Source of the DNA: Candidatus Iainarchaeum sp.
GTDB lineage: Archaea > Iainarchaeota > Iainarchaeia > Iainarchaeales > JAXPJC01
Assembly (NCBI GenBank): GCA_016187745.1
Contig: JACPJC010000005.1
Coordinates: 118,659-182,658, forward strand
Reading direction: 5' to 3'
DNA length: 64,000 nt
This document shows, in pieces, positions 48,537-57,759 of this stretch. The notes under the pieces were generated by a model. That model searched no databases and had not been told where the DNA came from. It was given only the letters and a program-made list of their open reading frames with translations. The number at the start of each line of letters is the position of its first letter. The stretch's first letter is position 1. The position numbers and the translations under genes are program-made.

Positions 48537-48949
48537 TGCCCTGATTTCTTTCTCAGAATCCTTATGCTCGTGCCATACCTTATGAATTCAACCTCGTCCC
48601 CGTTTGCCAATCCCTCAATGTCCTTTGGCACAGGCATTGTTATCTGCTCATAGGTATTCAAATCCATTATCTGCATGCTCTCGCCCATTATTGCAATAAT
48701 CTGCGCATTGCTCCTTTCAACAATCGGAATCTCCCCGTCATCCGAAGTGGGCTTCAAAAGAGTGCGCTTCTGGTCATCAAACAATCCCATTGCAGTAATG
48801 CGCGCTTTCGCAGCGCCATGCTTCCCGGGCTTTGATTTTTCAAACTCCACAATCCTGCAGGGAAACCCGTCAATAAGCACGTAACTCCCCGGCTTCATCT
48901 GCCCGATTTTCCCAAAGCGCTTCTCTTCAACCATTTTTCCACCAGACAA
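48533..48949 (-). CDS. eif5A: Translation factor aIF-5A
   Basis: Hypusine loop KSKPGKHGAAKARITAMGLFDDQKR. Confidence 0.93.
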   Translation of the reverse strand: MSGGKMVEEKRFGKIGQMKPGSYVLIDGFPCRIVEFEKSKPGKHGAAKARITAMGLFDDQKRTLLKPTSDDGEIPIVERSNAQIIAIMGESMQIMDLNTYEQITMPVPKDIEGLANGDEVEFIRYGTSIRILRKKSGQ

Positions 48950-49044
48950 AATCCATAAAATACAAAGCAGTTTATATTTAAAAAGAATAATCAGGTTTTA
49001 AATCTTTGCTTCAATAATTATGTATAGGATTTTCGGGAAAGAGC

Positions 49045-49506
49045 ATGTTTGAGAAACTGAAGGCGAAACTGCGCAGGGGCGCGAAAAACGGGAAAAAGAA
49101 GAATCTTGCGGTATTTATTGACGGGCCGAACATTCTGCGCAAGGAACTGAACATCGACCTCAAGGACGTGAAGGACGTTCTTGGGAATTTCGGGGAAATA
49201 AAGATAGGGAAGGTTTTCCTCAACCAGTATGCGAGCAACAAGCTTGTGGAAGCTGTTGTGAACCAGGGCTTTGAGTCGGTAATTACTGTGGGAGACATAG
49301 ATGTTGCAATGGCAGCTGATGCGGTTGAAAGCCTGTTCAATCCGAGCATAAATGCAATCGCCTTTGTAACGCGCGATTCGGATTTTCTTCCGGCAGTGGT
49401 GAAGGCAAAGCGCTATGGCAAGGACACAATAGTAATTCTTGCGGAAGAGGCGAGCGCAACAGCGCTGAAAAACACAGCAGACCACGTAATATTTCTGGGG
49501 AAGTGA
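49045..49506 (+). CDS. NYN-domain (LabA/DUF88-like) protein
   Basis: LAVFIDGPNILRKELNIDLKD...VDVAMAADAVESLFNPSINAIAFVTRDSDFLPAVVKAKRYGKDTIVI-type pattern with conserved acidic residues. Confidence 0.85.
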   Translation: MFEKLKAKLRRGAKNGKKKNLAVFIDGPNILRKELNIDLKDVKDVLGNFGEIKIGKVFLNQYASNKLVEAVVNQGFESVITVGDIDVAMAADAVESLFNPSINAIAFVTRDSDFLPAVVKAKRYGKDTIVILAEEASATALKNTADHVIFLGK

Positions 49507-49510
49507 AAAA

Positions 49511-50002
49511 ATGAACATCCCATCAGGGCAGATTCTGCATCAGGGCATTCCGCTTGCGCAGATAAATTTCAAGCGGGAGATGCTTGGGCTTATGGAAAAG
49601 AAGTTCTCAGGCTATGTTGCGCTTGCAGTTGATGAGTCTTTCGGAACCGAGGAATCGACAATACTCCTGCGCAACGGGAAAATGGTTGCCGCCTCCCACT
49701 CCTATCTGAACCACAACAGGGCGCTTTTCGGGAAGAGGGCGCTTGCCCATGCGCTAAACGCGGCAGCCTCAAAAAAGGGCGTAATGGATGTTGCAAAATT
49801 GAGCGATGCGGAAACCGAGCTTGCAATAAGCATAAATCCCGAGGCGCATGCGGGGAGTTACGGGGAAGAACTCATGATGAACCGCTATATTGCCTCTTTT
49901 TATTCCCTGGAGCTGTTTAAAAGGCTTTTTAAAGGGGAAGAGAAAACAACAAAGCACGCTATATTTAAAAAATTAGGCATAGATAATATAAAAATAGACT
50001 GA
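49511..50002 (+). CDS. DUF2226-like protein
   Basis: MNIPSGQILHQGIPLAQINFKREMLGLMEKKFSGYVALAVDE...LLRNGKMVAASHSY; family from memory. Confidence 0.6.
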   Translation: MNIPSGQILHQGIPLAQINFKREMLGLMEKKFSGYVALAVDESFGTEESTILLRNGKMVAASHSYLNHNRALFGKRALAHALNAAASKKGVMDVAKLSDAETELAISINPEAHAGSYGEELMMNRYIASFYSLELFKRLFKGEEKTTKHAIFKKLGIDNIKID

Positions 50003-50021
50003 TTGCAGTTCTGGTGAGCTT

Positions 50022-50477
50022 ATGGGAATTTCTGGCGCATTGAGAAGGTTTGCGGAAGTCGTTCTGGATATTGATTCAACAGAACTGTCAATAGAGCAGT
50101 GCCGCGCCCTGGAGGAATTCTCGGCAAAAATGAAGTTTGACACTGATACCTCAGACTTGAAAAAGCTCATGGGCGTGCTTAAGCGGAAGCATCTGGTTGA
50201 TTCCATCTGCGTTGCAAAGCTCAACGGCAGCGCAATCGCAAGCACAAACGGCAGCAGCGGGACGGAATGCATTTTGGGCACTTCCATGTTCAAGTACATA
50301 AATTCTGAGCTTCCAAAATCCGAAAGCGTTTTTGTAAAGGTTGACGGGAACTGGCTCATGATAATGCCCTATGATGCGAAAATGTACATCGTGAGGGCGC
50401 CAAGCAACCTCTCAACAATTGAGCTTAAGGCAATTGCAAAGGAGCTTGAAAGGGCCTTAAAAAGAAAAAAATCATGA
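50022..50477 (+). CDS. Hypothetical protein, possible roadblock/LC7-like fold
   Basis: VDSICVAKLNGSAIASTNGSSGTE...SVFVKVDGNWLMIMPYDAKMYIVRAP pattern; weak family assignment. Confidence 0.5.
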   Translation: MGISGALRRFAEVVLDIDSTELSIEQCRALEEFSAKMKFDTDTSDLKKLMGVLKRKHLVDSICVAKLNGSAIASTNGSSGTECILGTSMFKYINSELPKSESVFVKVDGNWLMIMPYDAKMYIVRAPSNLSTIELKAIAKELERALKRKKS

Positions 50478-50556
50478 ATAGGCTTATAATCCATTTACAA
50501 CAGAAATTTTACATTGCAGTTATGTTTGCTTTGTTTTTTGGAAATCGGGTGAAAGA

Positions 50557-51372
50557 TTGGGAAGGGTAATAACTCTTGTTTCGGGGAAGGGCGGGGTCGG
50601 AAAAACCTCAATCACCGCTAACTTGGGGATTGCGCTTGCAAAGCGCGGGATTTCAGTCCTCCTTATAGATGCGGATGTTGCAATGGCTAACCTGAGCCTG
50701 ATGCTCGGAATGCATTCAAATCCGATTTCCCTGCACGATGTGCTTTTGGGGGAAGCGGACGTTGAGGACGCGATTTATGACGGCCCCGCAGGGGTAAAAT
50801 TCATTCCTTCCGGACTGAGCCTTGAGGGCTACAGGAGGGTTGATTCAGAAAGGCTGCAGAGCATTGTGAATTCCCTGCAGAAGCAGTATGATTTCATCAT
50901 CCTGGACGCGCCCGCAGGAATTGAAAAGAATGTCGCAAGCGCGATTGCCGCAGCGGACGAGGCGCTTCTAGTTACAATGCCAAACACCCTTTCGCTTACT
51001 GATGCGATAAAAATAAAATTGCTCGCGGAAAGGCTTGATGTGAAGCCCCTGGGGATTGTGGTGAATTTCATAATGGGCGAGAAGGGCGAACTCCGCGATT
51101 ATGAGATTTCAAAGCTGCTTGACGAGCTTCCAATTTACGGGCTGGTTCCATACGATGATGAAATGCGCAGGTCCTTCATACAGAAGACCCCGCACCCTGT
51201 AGTTCTGCGCAGGCCCTCAAGCAAAAGCGCTGTTGCAATACAGAAAATTGCAGCAAAGCTTTCCGGAACGCCCATAAGCATAGGGACAAAAAAGCAGATT
51301 CCGGCCGAAGAGGCAAAAAAACAGGGGATTTTCGCAAGGATTATAGGTATGTTTAAAAAAGGAAAAGGTTAA
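50557..51372 (+). CDS. minD: MinD-family P-loop ATPase
   Basis: Deviant Walker A VSGKGGVGKTSITANLGIALAKRG; LIDADVAMANLSLMLG; C-terminal amphipathic GIFARIIGMFKKGKG; TTG start. Confidence 0.92.
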   Translation: MGRVITLVSGKGGVGKTSITANLGIALAKRGISVLLIDADVAMANLSLMLGMHSNPISLHDVLLGEADVEDAIYDGPAGVKFIPSGLSLEGYRRVDSERLQSIVNSLQKQYDFIILDAPAGIEKNVASAIAAADEALLVTMPNTLSLTDAIKIKLLAERLDVKPLGIVVNFIMGEKGELRDYEISKLLDELPIYGLVPYDDEMRRSFIQKTPHPVVLRRPSSKSAVAIQKIAAKLSGTPISIGTKKQIPAEEAKKQGIFARIIGMFKKGKG

Positions 51373-51392
51373 TTGTTAATAAGTGAGACAAA

Positions 51393-51623
51393 ATGGAACA
51401 GAAACCAAGCTCAAGGCCGTTTGATTTGCTCAACGATGCAATAAACAAGGAAGTGCTGATTGTGCTTAAGGGAGACGTTTCCATAAGGGGAACGCTCAAG
51501 GCATTTGATGCGCACATGAACATAGTGCTGGAGAACGCGGCAGAACTCCTCAACGGCGACCAGAAAACAAAATACGGCAAGCTGATTCTCAGGGGAGACA
51601 ACATCCTTCTCATTTCCCCGTAA
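51393..51623 (+). CDS. Sm-like (LSm) protein
   Basis: PFDLLNDAINKEVLIVLKGDVSIRGTLKAFDAHMNIVLENA...KLILRGDNILLISP. Confidence 0.93.
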   Translation: MEQKPSSRPFDLLNDAINKEVLIVLKGDVSIRGTLKAFDAHMNIVLENAAELLNGDQKTKYGKLILRGDNILLISP

Positions 51624-51649
51624 GTAAATTAATTAATTCTGCTGATGTT

Positions 51650-52222
51650 ATGACAAAAAAGAAAAAAGCCGGCTTTGATGAGCTATTCGGCAGAACAATA
51701 GGCAAGTTCCTTTCCGGAAAGGCAAGCCCGGAGAAGCTGCTTTCTGAAATTTTTGAGCACTCCCGCGCGCTCCTGTGGGCGCTTAAGATGGTATTTCTGC
51801 CGCTTGCAATTTTTTATTTTGTGCTGGGGCTGTTCCTGAACGAGTATGTCCTGGGAAGCATATTTGTTTCGCTGATTATTTTCCTTTACAGCAATTTTCT
51901 GCCGGACACTGATACGTTTATTTCGGCGGATTTCCTTAGGAATGCGGCCTCAAAGCCAATAAGGAAATTTGAAAAATACAAGATTCTCATAATCGCGCCT
52001 ATTTACATCTACTATGTGCTCTCGGAAAAGATAATCCCAACAAAATTCAGCGAAATAAAGCCCTTCCACAACCTGCGCTGCCTAATCGTCTGGAGCATTT
52101 TCCTCTTATTTATCGGAATTATACTCCATGCCTCTCTTTTCAAGGCATTTTTCATAATGCTGTTCGCGGCTTCAGGCTATTTTACGCATCTCTTCATTGA
52201 CGGCTATGCCGCGCACTGGTGA
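51650..52222 (+). CDS. Membrane protein, YdjM-like metal-dependent hydrolase family
   Basis: LPDTDTFISADFL and FTHLFIDGYAAHW with several TM segments. Confidence 0.6.
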   Translation: MTKKKKAGFDELFGRTIGKFLSGKASPEKLLSEIFEHSRALLWALKMVFLPLAIFYFVLGLFLNEYVLGSIFVSLIIFLYSNFLPDTDTFISADFLRNAASKPIRKFEKYKILIIAPIYIYYVLSEKIIPTKFSEIKPFHNLRCLIVWSIFLLFIGIILHASLFKAFFIMLFAASGYFTHLFIDGYAAHW

Positions 52223-52224
52223 AT

Positions 52225-52566
52225 TTATGCAGGAATTGCCTGTGCTTCAGCTTCCGGCAGCGCATTTTTTTTAGCCAGAATCCAATCCAATTTAATCAGA
52301 TTCTTGACAAAGTGGTTGTTAATGTTGAGTTTATAATAATCAGATTTGCCAATATGTCTTGTTTTGTAGATTACCCCTGACTTAACAAGATTTGAGAAAA
52401 AAACCTTCAAGGAGTTATAGCTCACATTGCTCCCGCGCGCTATCCCGGTTATGGGAAAATCAAAAAAGTGATTATCTATGAGAAAATCCATGACCCTCAA
52501 CTGGGGCGTGTCCCCAAATTGCCCCAAAAACAATGACTTGTTTTCCTTGCACTTCACTTTACTCAA
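52225..52566 (-). CDS. Winged-helix transcriptional regulator
   Basis: RVMDFLIDNHFFDFPITGIARGSNVSYNSLKVFFSNLVKSGVIYKTRHIGKSDYYKLN. Confidence 0.75.
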   Translation of the reverse strand: MSKVKCKENKSLFLGQFGDTPQLRVMDFLIDNHFFDFPITGIARGSNVSYNSLKVFFSNLVKSGVIYKTRHIGKSDYYKLNINNHFVKNLIKLDWILAKKNALPEAEAQAIPA

Positions 52567-52609
52567 CTCCAGTTCACACTACTACTTATTAGTATCATAG
52601 ATATTATAA

Positions 52610-52651
52610 ATGTTTCCATTACATATCTTATTGTTTCAGTAATAGAAACAT
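52610..52651. promoter_or_regulatory. Inverted repeat between divergent promoters
   Basis: ATGTTTCcATTAC ... GTAATaGAAACAT, with an additional internal TGTTTC; both arms adjoin TATA-like sequences. Confidence 0.65.
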
Positions 52652-52671
52652 ATATTGCGCGTCGTGATTCC

Positions 52672-52932
52672 ATGGCACCAGATTTGGAAAAAGCACAAAT
52701 CATGTTCAAACTGACAAGAAAAAACAACTGGGGAAACTGCTATGACAGGACGGAGCACTTCAAGAGGTTTGAAAACCTTGATGAAGCGATGAAAGAACTT
52801 TCAAAAATGCGCTGGCTGATCGTGCATAAAAAACAGAATTTTACGGGAATTTCCCTGAACACGGCTTACAAAAAAGAGATTATAGAATTTATTGAAATCA
52901 ACATGCCTCATCTCAAGGGCATAATTAAGTAA
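52672..52932 (+). CDS. Small hypothetical protein, divergent from the wHTH regulator
   Basis: 86-aa ORF with TATA-like CATATATTG upstream. Confidence 0.55.
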   Translation: MAPDLEKAQIMFKLTRKNNWGNCYDRTEHFKRFENLDEAMKELSKMRWLIVHKKQNFTGISLNTAYKKEIIEFIEINMPHLKGIIK

Positions 52933-53070
52933 AGACCTCTTTCTGCACATTATACATAAAAATCAACATTTATAAGCTGCGGAAGCATAATACTATAGAG
53001 CCTTTTTTGTTAAGCTGGCAGTAAGTTATAATAGATGCTTAAGAGAGGCAAAATTCAGGGGTGAGAACTA

Positions 53071-54156
53071 ATGAAAAGCGTAATTGCTGACGCCTTGGAC
53101 AGCAAAAAATCAAGGCAATCTGTTGTGGATTCGAAACTGGAGGAGTTTGCTACTCCCAAAATAATTGCAATTGGTGTAGGGGGGGCCGGATGCAATGCCG
53201 TCAACAGGATGGCAACAATGGGGATTTCCGGAGCGCAATTGTGCGCGGTAAATACAGACAAGATGCACCTTTCAATAATAAGCGATGAAATAACAAAGGT
53301 CCTTATCGGGAAGGCAGTAACGCGCGGTTTGGGCGCAGGCGGATATCCTGAAATCGGGGCAAAAGCAGCAGAGGTCTCAAAGGACGCATTGGAAGAAGTC
53401 CTTAAGGACTGCGACATGGTTTTCATTTCAGCAGGAATGGGCGGAGGAACAGGAACAGGGGCAGCGCCGGTAATTGCGGAAATTGCGAAAAAGAACGGAG
53501 CAATAACAATTGCCGCTGTAACATATCCCTTCTCCCTTGAAAGGGCAAGGGTTGTAAAAGCAGAGGAAGGAATACAGAACCTCGCAAAAATCTGCGACAC
53601 TGTAATCGTATTGGACAACAACAGGCTTGTTGCGCTGGTTCCAAACCTGCCTATACAGGACGCCTTCAGGGTTGCTGATGAAGTAATCGCAAGGGCAATC
53701 CGCGGAATTACAGAGACAATAACGCAGCCTTCTCTCATAAACCTTGATTTTGCGGATGTCCGCTCAATCATGTCAGGAAAAGGCCTTAGCATGATAGCGG
53801 TAGGGGAAAGCAAGTCCGTGAACAAGGTTGATGAGGTTGTGAATGACACGCTGAACAATACCCTCCTTGATGTTGACATCACAGGGGCTTCAGGCGCGCT
53901 CATACACATTACCGGAGGCCCTGACATGACTTTGGGCGAAGCAAACTCCGTTGGGGAGCAGCTCAGCGAGAAAGCCGACTCAAAGGCAACAGTAATATGG
54001 GGCGCAAGGGTCGATCCCACATATGAGAACAGGCTGCAGGTAATTGCAATCTTCACAGGCGTGCATTCTCCCTATATAAGCGGGACAGGAAAGCAGGAAA
54101 ATTACAGCCAGCCCTACAATGCGAAAAAGCGCGACCTTGACCTGGGAATGATTTAA
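53071..54156 (+). CDS. ftsZ: Cell division protein FtsZ
   Basis: GVGGAGCNAVNRM, GMGGGTGTGAAPVIAEIAK and TYPFSLERARVVKAEEGI motifs. Confidence 0.96.
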   Translation: MKSVIADALDSKKSRQSVVDSKLEEFATPKIIAIGVGGAGCNAVNRMATMGISGAQLCAVNTDKMHLSIISDEITKVLIGKAVTRGLGAGGYPEIGAKAAEVSKDALEEVLKDCDMVFISAGMGGGTGTGAAPVIAEIAKKNGAITIAAVTYPFSLERARVVKAEEGIQNLAKICDTVIVLDNNRLVALVPNLPIQDAFRVADEVIARAIRGITETITQPSLINLDFADVRSIMSGKGLSMIAVGESKSVNKVDEVVNDTLNNTLLDVDITGASGALIHITGGPDMTLGEANSVGEQLSEKADSKATVIWGARVDPTYENRLQVIAIFTGVHSPYISGTGKQENYSQPYNAKKRDLDLGMI

Positions 54157-54244
54157 TTCTTTATTTTCTAATTCTTTTTATTTTATTTTTGTTTTTTTCT
54201 AATTCCATTTGCTTTTTATTGATTTGCTCAAAGAATTTTATTAT

Positions 54245-54316
54245 GGGCTGGTAGGTCAATGGCAGACTGCCGCTTCGGCTGAGCGGAGGTTCTGGGTTCG
54301 ACTCCCAGCCAGTCCA
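54245..54316 (+). tRNA. tRNA, probably Ala(GGC) with atypical anticodon loop (isotype uncertain)
   Basis: Acceptor GGGCTGG/CCAGTCC with G3:U70 and A73; D-arm GGTC..GACT; anticodon stem CCGCT/AGCGG with loop TCGGCTG; T-arm CTGGG-TTCGACT-CCCAG. Confidence 0.8.
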
Positions 54317-54320
54317 CCTG

Positions 54321-55124
54321 CTATTTCAATAAAATTTCCTTCAGTCCGGAAAAAATAGGCTCCCTTGAAGCAATAAGCCGTTTTCCAAAGGGCGTTTCTA
54401 TGTATTCTGCCTTGCAGCCCGCTTCCCGCATAATGATAATCCTTGCAGCCAGATCCTGCGGCTTTGCCCCCGCAAGGTCAACATATGCATCAATCGCGCC
54501 TGTTGCAATATAAATGCCCAAAGCACCGCTTGTTATTCTCACCCTGTAGCATTTTTTCATTATTTCGGAAAGCTCTTCGATCAGCCACTTTTTCTCCTTC
54601 GCCTGCTTTCCAATCAATCCCTGGATATCAACATCAACCATTGCTTTGCCAAGCTTGACAGGGGATTTAAGCAAAATCCGCTTTCCATTCAAATAAGCGC
54701 CAGTGCCCTTTGATGCGCAGAACAGTTGCTTTGAAACAGGATTGTATATAACCCCCAAAACAGGCTCATTTCTAAAAAGCAGGGCCGCATGGACATAAAA
54801 AAGGGGCGCATTAGCAACATAATATTTAGTCCCGTCTATTGGGTCAATGAGCCACTGGAAATCCGAAGAGGCATTGATGCGCCTGGTTTCTTCCCCATAA
54901 AAGCCGTGCTCAGGCCATTTTGAAAGGATTTTGTTTTTAAAAAAATTCTCTATTTCTATCTCAATTTTTGTAACAAGGTCCCTGCCCTCTTTATATTTTT
55001 TTATCTCAGCCTTACCCCACTTATCCCGGGCCATTTTGCCCGCCCGCCTGATTAACGGGGCAAGATAGCTGGCAGCATCCTCCAAAAATTCCTTTGAAAG
55101 CCCCCTGCCCTCTTTTTTGCTCAT
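54321..55124 (-). CDS. Inositol monophosphatase-family phosphatase
   Basis: FYGEETRRINASSDFQWLIDPIDGTKYYVANAPLF and DAYVDLAGAKPQDLAARIIIMREAG. Confidence 0.9.
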   Translation of the reverse strand: MSKKEGRGLSKEFLEDAASYLAPLIRRAGKMARDKWGKAEIKKYKEGRDLVTKIEIEIENFFKNKILSKWPEHGFYGEETRRINASSDFQWLIDPIDGTKYYVANAPLFYVHAALLFRNEPVLGVIYNPVSKQLFCASKGTGAYLNGKRILLKSPVKLGKAMVDVDIQGLIGKQAKEKKWLIEELSEIMKKCYRVRITSGALGIYIATGAIDAYVDLAGAKPQDLAARIIIMREAGCKAEYIETPFGKRLIASREPIFSGLKEILLK

Positions 55125-55152
55125 ATTTGATTGTCCCTTTTATTTTCTTTAC

Positions 55153-56586
55153 CTATTTCAGCGATTCAAGGTTGACGCACAATTCATCCTTCCAGATCAT
55201 TTCAGGATAGCTTTCAAGCAGCTTCCTTACATATTCCTTGCGCTTTTTGTATGTTGCCTGGTCCTTTGCCTCGAATTTTATTGTAATGTAGGGCCCGTTC
55301 TGCGAATATCTGAAAATCATCATCCCATCCTCAAAGTCTGCGCGCGTGCCGTCATCCCCGGGAATTACGCTTGCATCCGTAATTTCCGCATTTGGGAAGT
55401 CCTGCTTGAACCTGATGGACAAATCCCTAATCACTTCAGTTTTTTTCTCATCAGGGCAGCCGATCTTGATTTCAGGCGAGGAAATGTATTTCGGGAAGCT
55501 TTCATACACCTGGCTCAGGGCAAGGTTTTTCTCGGAGAGATATTCAAGCACGCGCAAAACCGCATATATGCCGTCATCATGGCCGTAGGCATTGTCGGCA
55601 AAAAAGAAATGCCCCGAAAGCTCGCCACCAAAAGCCGCCTTTTCTCCCGCAATCTTCGCTTTGATGAAGGAATGCCCTGTGCGCCACATTATTGGGGTGC
55701 CGCCGTTTAATTTTATTGACTCCCTTACAATCTGCGAGCAGAGGGTGTTGTAGATAATTTTTGAGCCGGGAAAGCGCTCAAGAATCTCCTTTGCAAATAT
55801 TGCAACCAGAACATCATTCCATAATATATCGCCCTTCTCATCAACAACCCCCGTTCTGTCGCCATCCCCGTCAAAGGTAACCCCCAAATCAGCCTTTTCC
55901 TCCAAAACCGCCCTTGCAACCCTGTCAACAACCTTTTTTTCCGTGGGATCCGGGGTTCCGACAGGAAAACTGCCATCAACTTTCAAATTTTTTCCTATAA
56001 CCTCACAGCCCGCCCTCTTGAATATTTCGGGGGCATACATTCCTGTTGTGCCGCAGCTGCAATCAACAACCATTTTAAATTTCCTTTTAAGCGCAATCCT
56101 TTTCAGCACATCTGCACAGTAGTCCCCGGCAACATCCCTTTTTTCAAGCCCGCCAATCTCATCCGAAACAAAATAACTGTCATTCTCAATAATTTTTCTG
56201 ATTTCCTGGACCTCTTCGGGGCCTGTGGTTTGCGAATATCCGGTTGCCAATTTCATCCCATTGTAATTCGCAGGGTTGTGTGAAGCCGTAAGCATAACCC
56301 CGCCATTGGTCTGATAGAGATACTGGGCACAATACACCATCTGCGTCATTACCATGCCAATATCAATGACATTTATGCCTGCGGAGCGCATGCCCCTTAT
56401 CATTGCAGGATGATATTCCTTGGCGCTCAACCTGCAGTCATGGCCTGCAACAGCATGCCGGATTTTGCGCCTGCGCAAAAAAGTGCCATATGCCTTGCCA
56501 ATCGCTTCAATCTTTTCAGCGTCAAAATCCTTTCCCGCAACTCCGCGGATGTCATAGCCCCTGAAAACATAAGGATTGATTTCCAT
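55153..56586 (-). CDS. Phosphomannomutase/phosphoglucomutase
   Basis: VMLTASHNPANYNGMK, VTFDGDGDRTGVVDEKG and FGGELSGHFFF. Confidence 0.93.
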   Translation of the reverse strand: MEINPYVFRGYDIRGVAGKDFDAEKIEAIGKAYGTFLRRRKIRHAVAGHDCRLSAKEYHPAMIRGMRSAGINVIDIGMVMTQMVYCAQYLYQTNGGVMLTASHNPANYNGMKLATGYSQTTGPEEVQEIRKIIENDSYFVSDEIGGLEKRDVAGDYCADVLKRIALKRKFKMVVDCSCGTTGMYAPEIFKRAGCEVIGKNLKVDGSFPVGTPDPTEKKVVDRVARAVLEEKADLGVTFDGDGDRTGVVDEKGDILWNDVLVAIFAKEILERFPGSKIIYNTLCSQIVRESIKLNGGTPIMWRTGHSFIKAKIAGEKAAFGGELSGHFFFADNAYGHDDGIYAVLRVLEYLSEKNLALSQVYESFPKYISSPEIKIGCPDEKKTEVIRDLSIRFKQDFPNAEITDASVIPGDDGTRADFEDGMMIFRYSQNGPYITIKFEAKDQATYKKRKEYVRKLLESYPEMIWKDELCVNLESLK

Positions 56587-56607
56587 TTTTAGCAGCTCCT
56601 TCTAATA

Positions 56608-57603
56608 TTATTCTGCCCCATTTATTAAACCAACCAATACCCTTGCAAGCTTCTCGGAATCATGCCTGAGCCAGTACATTTTTTCCCACAGGGGCTTTCT
56701 TTTCTCGCTTTTCTCCAAAAGGTCTGCAACAATCGGCTTTACGCCTGCGCGCTCAATTCCCTCTTTGGAAAATTTCACAAGGAATGCATTGTCCATCTCA
56801 TATTTTTTCATTGTTCTTCTTGGGGGCTTGCTGCCGTTTATGATCGCATAATCAAGCGCCCCCCTCCCCAAATACTTCAGTACTTCATTCACATGGTCGG
56901 CGGCATCAAAATCATCAGTCAGGCCTGGCTGCGTGACTATATTGCAAACATAAACTTTTTTTGCCCTGCTCTCCCTTACTGCCTTTGCAATTCCGCTTAC
57001 AAGAAAATTTGACAGCACGCTGGTGTGCAGGCTCCCCGGGCCAATAACTACAAGGTCCGCTTTTTTTATTGCATTAATCGCCCCAGGCGCAGCTTTCACA
57101 TTTTTCCTGTCAAGGAAGAGCTCAGCAATCCTCACCTTCCCAAAATTTCTTACATTCGGCTCGCCCTTAACAATTCTCCCATCAGCAAGCCTTGCGCATA
57201 TGTGCACATTCTGAAGTGTTGACGGTATAACCGCGCCCCTGATTGCAAGTATTTTGGCAGATTGCTCCAGCGCTTTGCTGAAGCTGCCTGTCATTTTTGT
57301 GAGCGCGGCAATGAAAAGATTCCCAAAGCTGTATCCTGCAAGCGTTTTTCCATCAGCAAACCTGTATTGGAACAGATCATAAAGCAAATGATCGGAATCA
57401 GCCAATGCAATCAAACAGTTTCTTACATCCCCCGGAGGGGCAATATTCAGCTCTTTCCTTAGCTTCCCTGAGCTTCTCCCCGCATCAGTAACATTTACTA
57501 TTGCGGTAAGGTTTTCAGTATATTTCTTCAGCCCGCGCAGTATGTTGGGAGTTCCTGTGCCCCCGCCTATGGCAACAATTTTCGGTCCGTTTCGCCCGCG
57601 CAT
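56608..57603 (-). CDS. YvcK/CofD-like protein (gluconeogenesis factor family)
   Basis: KIVAIGGGTGTPNILRGLKKYTENLTAIVNVTDAGRSSGKLRKELNIAPPGDVRNCLIALAD. Confidence 0.88.
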   Translation of the reverse strand: MRGRNGPKIVAIGGGTGTPNILRGLKKYTENLTAIVNVTDAGRSSGKLRKELNIAPPGDVRNCLIALADSDHLLYDLFQYRFADGKTLAGYSFGNLFIAALTKMTGSFSKALEQSAKILAIRGAVIPSTLQNVHICARLADGRIVKGEPNVRNFGKVRIAELFLDRKNVKAAPGAINAIKKADLVVIGPGSLHTSVLSNFLVSGIAKAVRESRAKKVYVCNIVTQPGLTDDFDAADHVNEVLKYLGRGALDYAIINGSKPPRRTMKKYEMDNAFLVKFSKEGIERAGVKPIVADLLEKSEKRKPLWEKMYWLRHDSEKLARVLVGLINGAE

Positions 57604-57759
57604 TCAAGCACCCAATAGCACAATAGCACTTATATGGCACATACCATTCTTAATTATTTCTGATTTTGATTTTTATTGTCCCTTTTGGTACATGGATAGA
57701 AGCGCCGAAATCCAAAGGCAGGTTTAAATATTCCAAAGCCATAAATTATTAAGAGAAAA

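Noticed and set aside
53055-54056. 333-aa minus-strand ORF
   Set aside because: Antisense shadow of ftsZ; low-complexity Ser/Ala/Pro-rich translation
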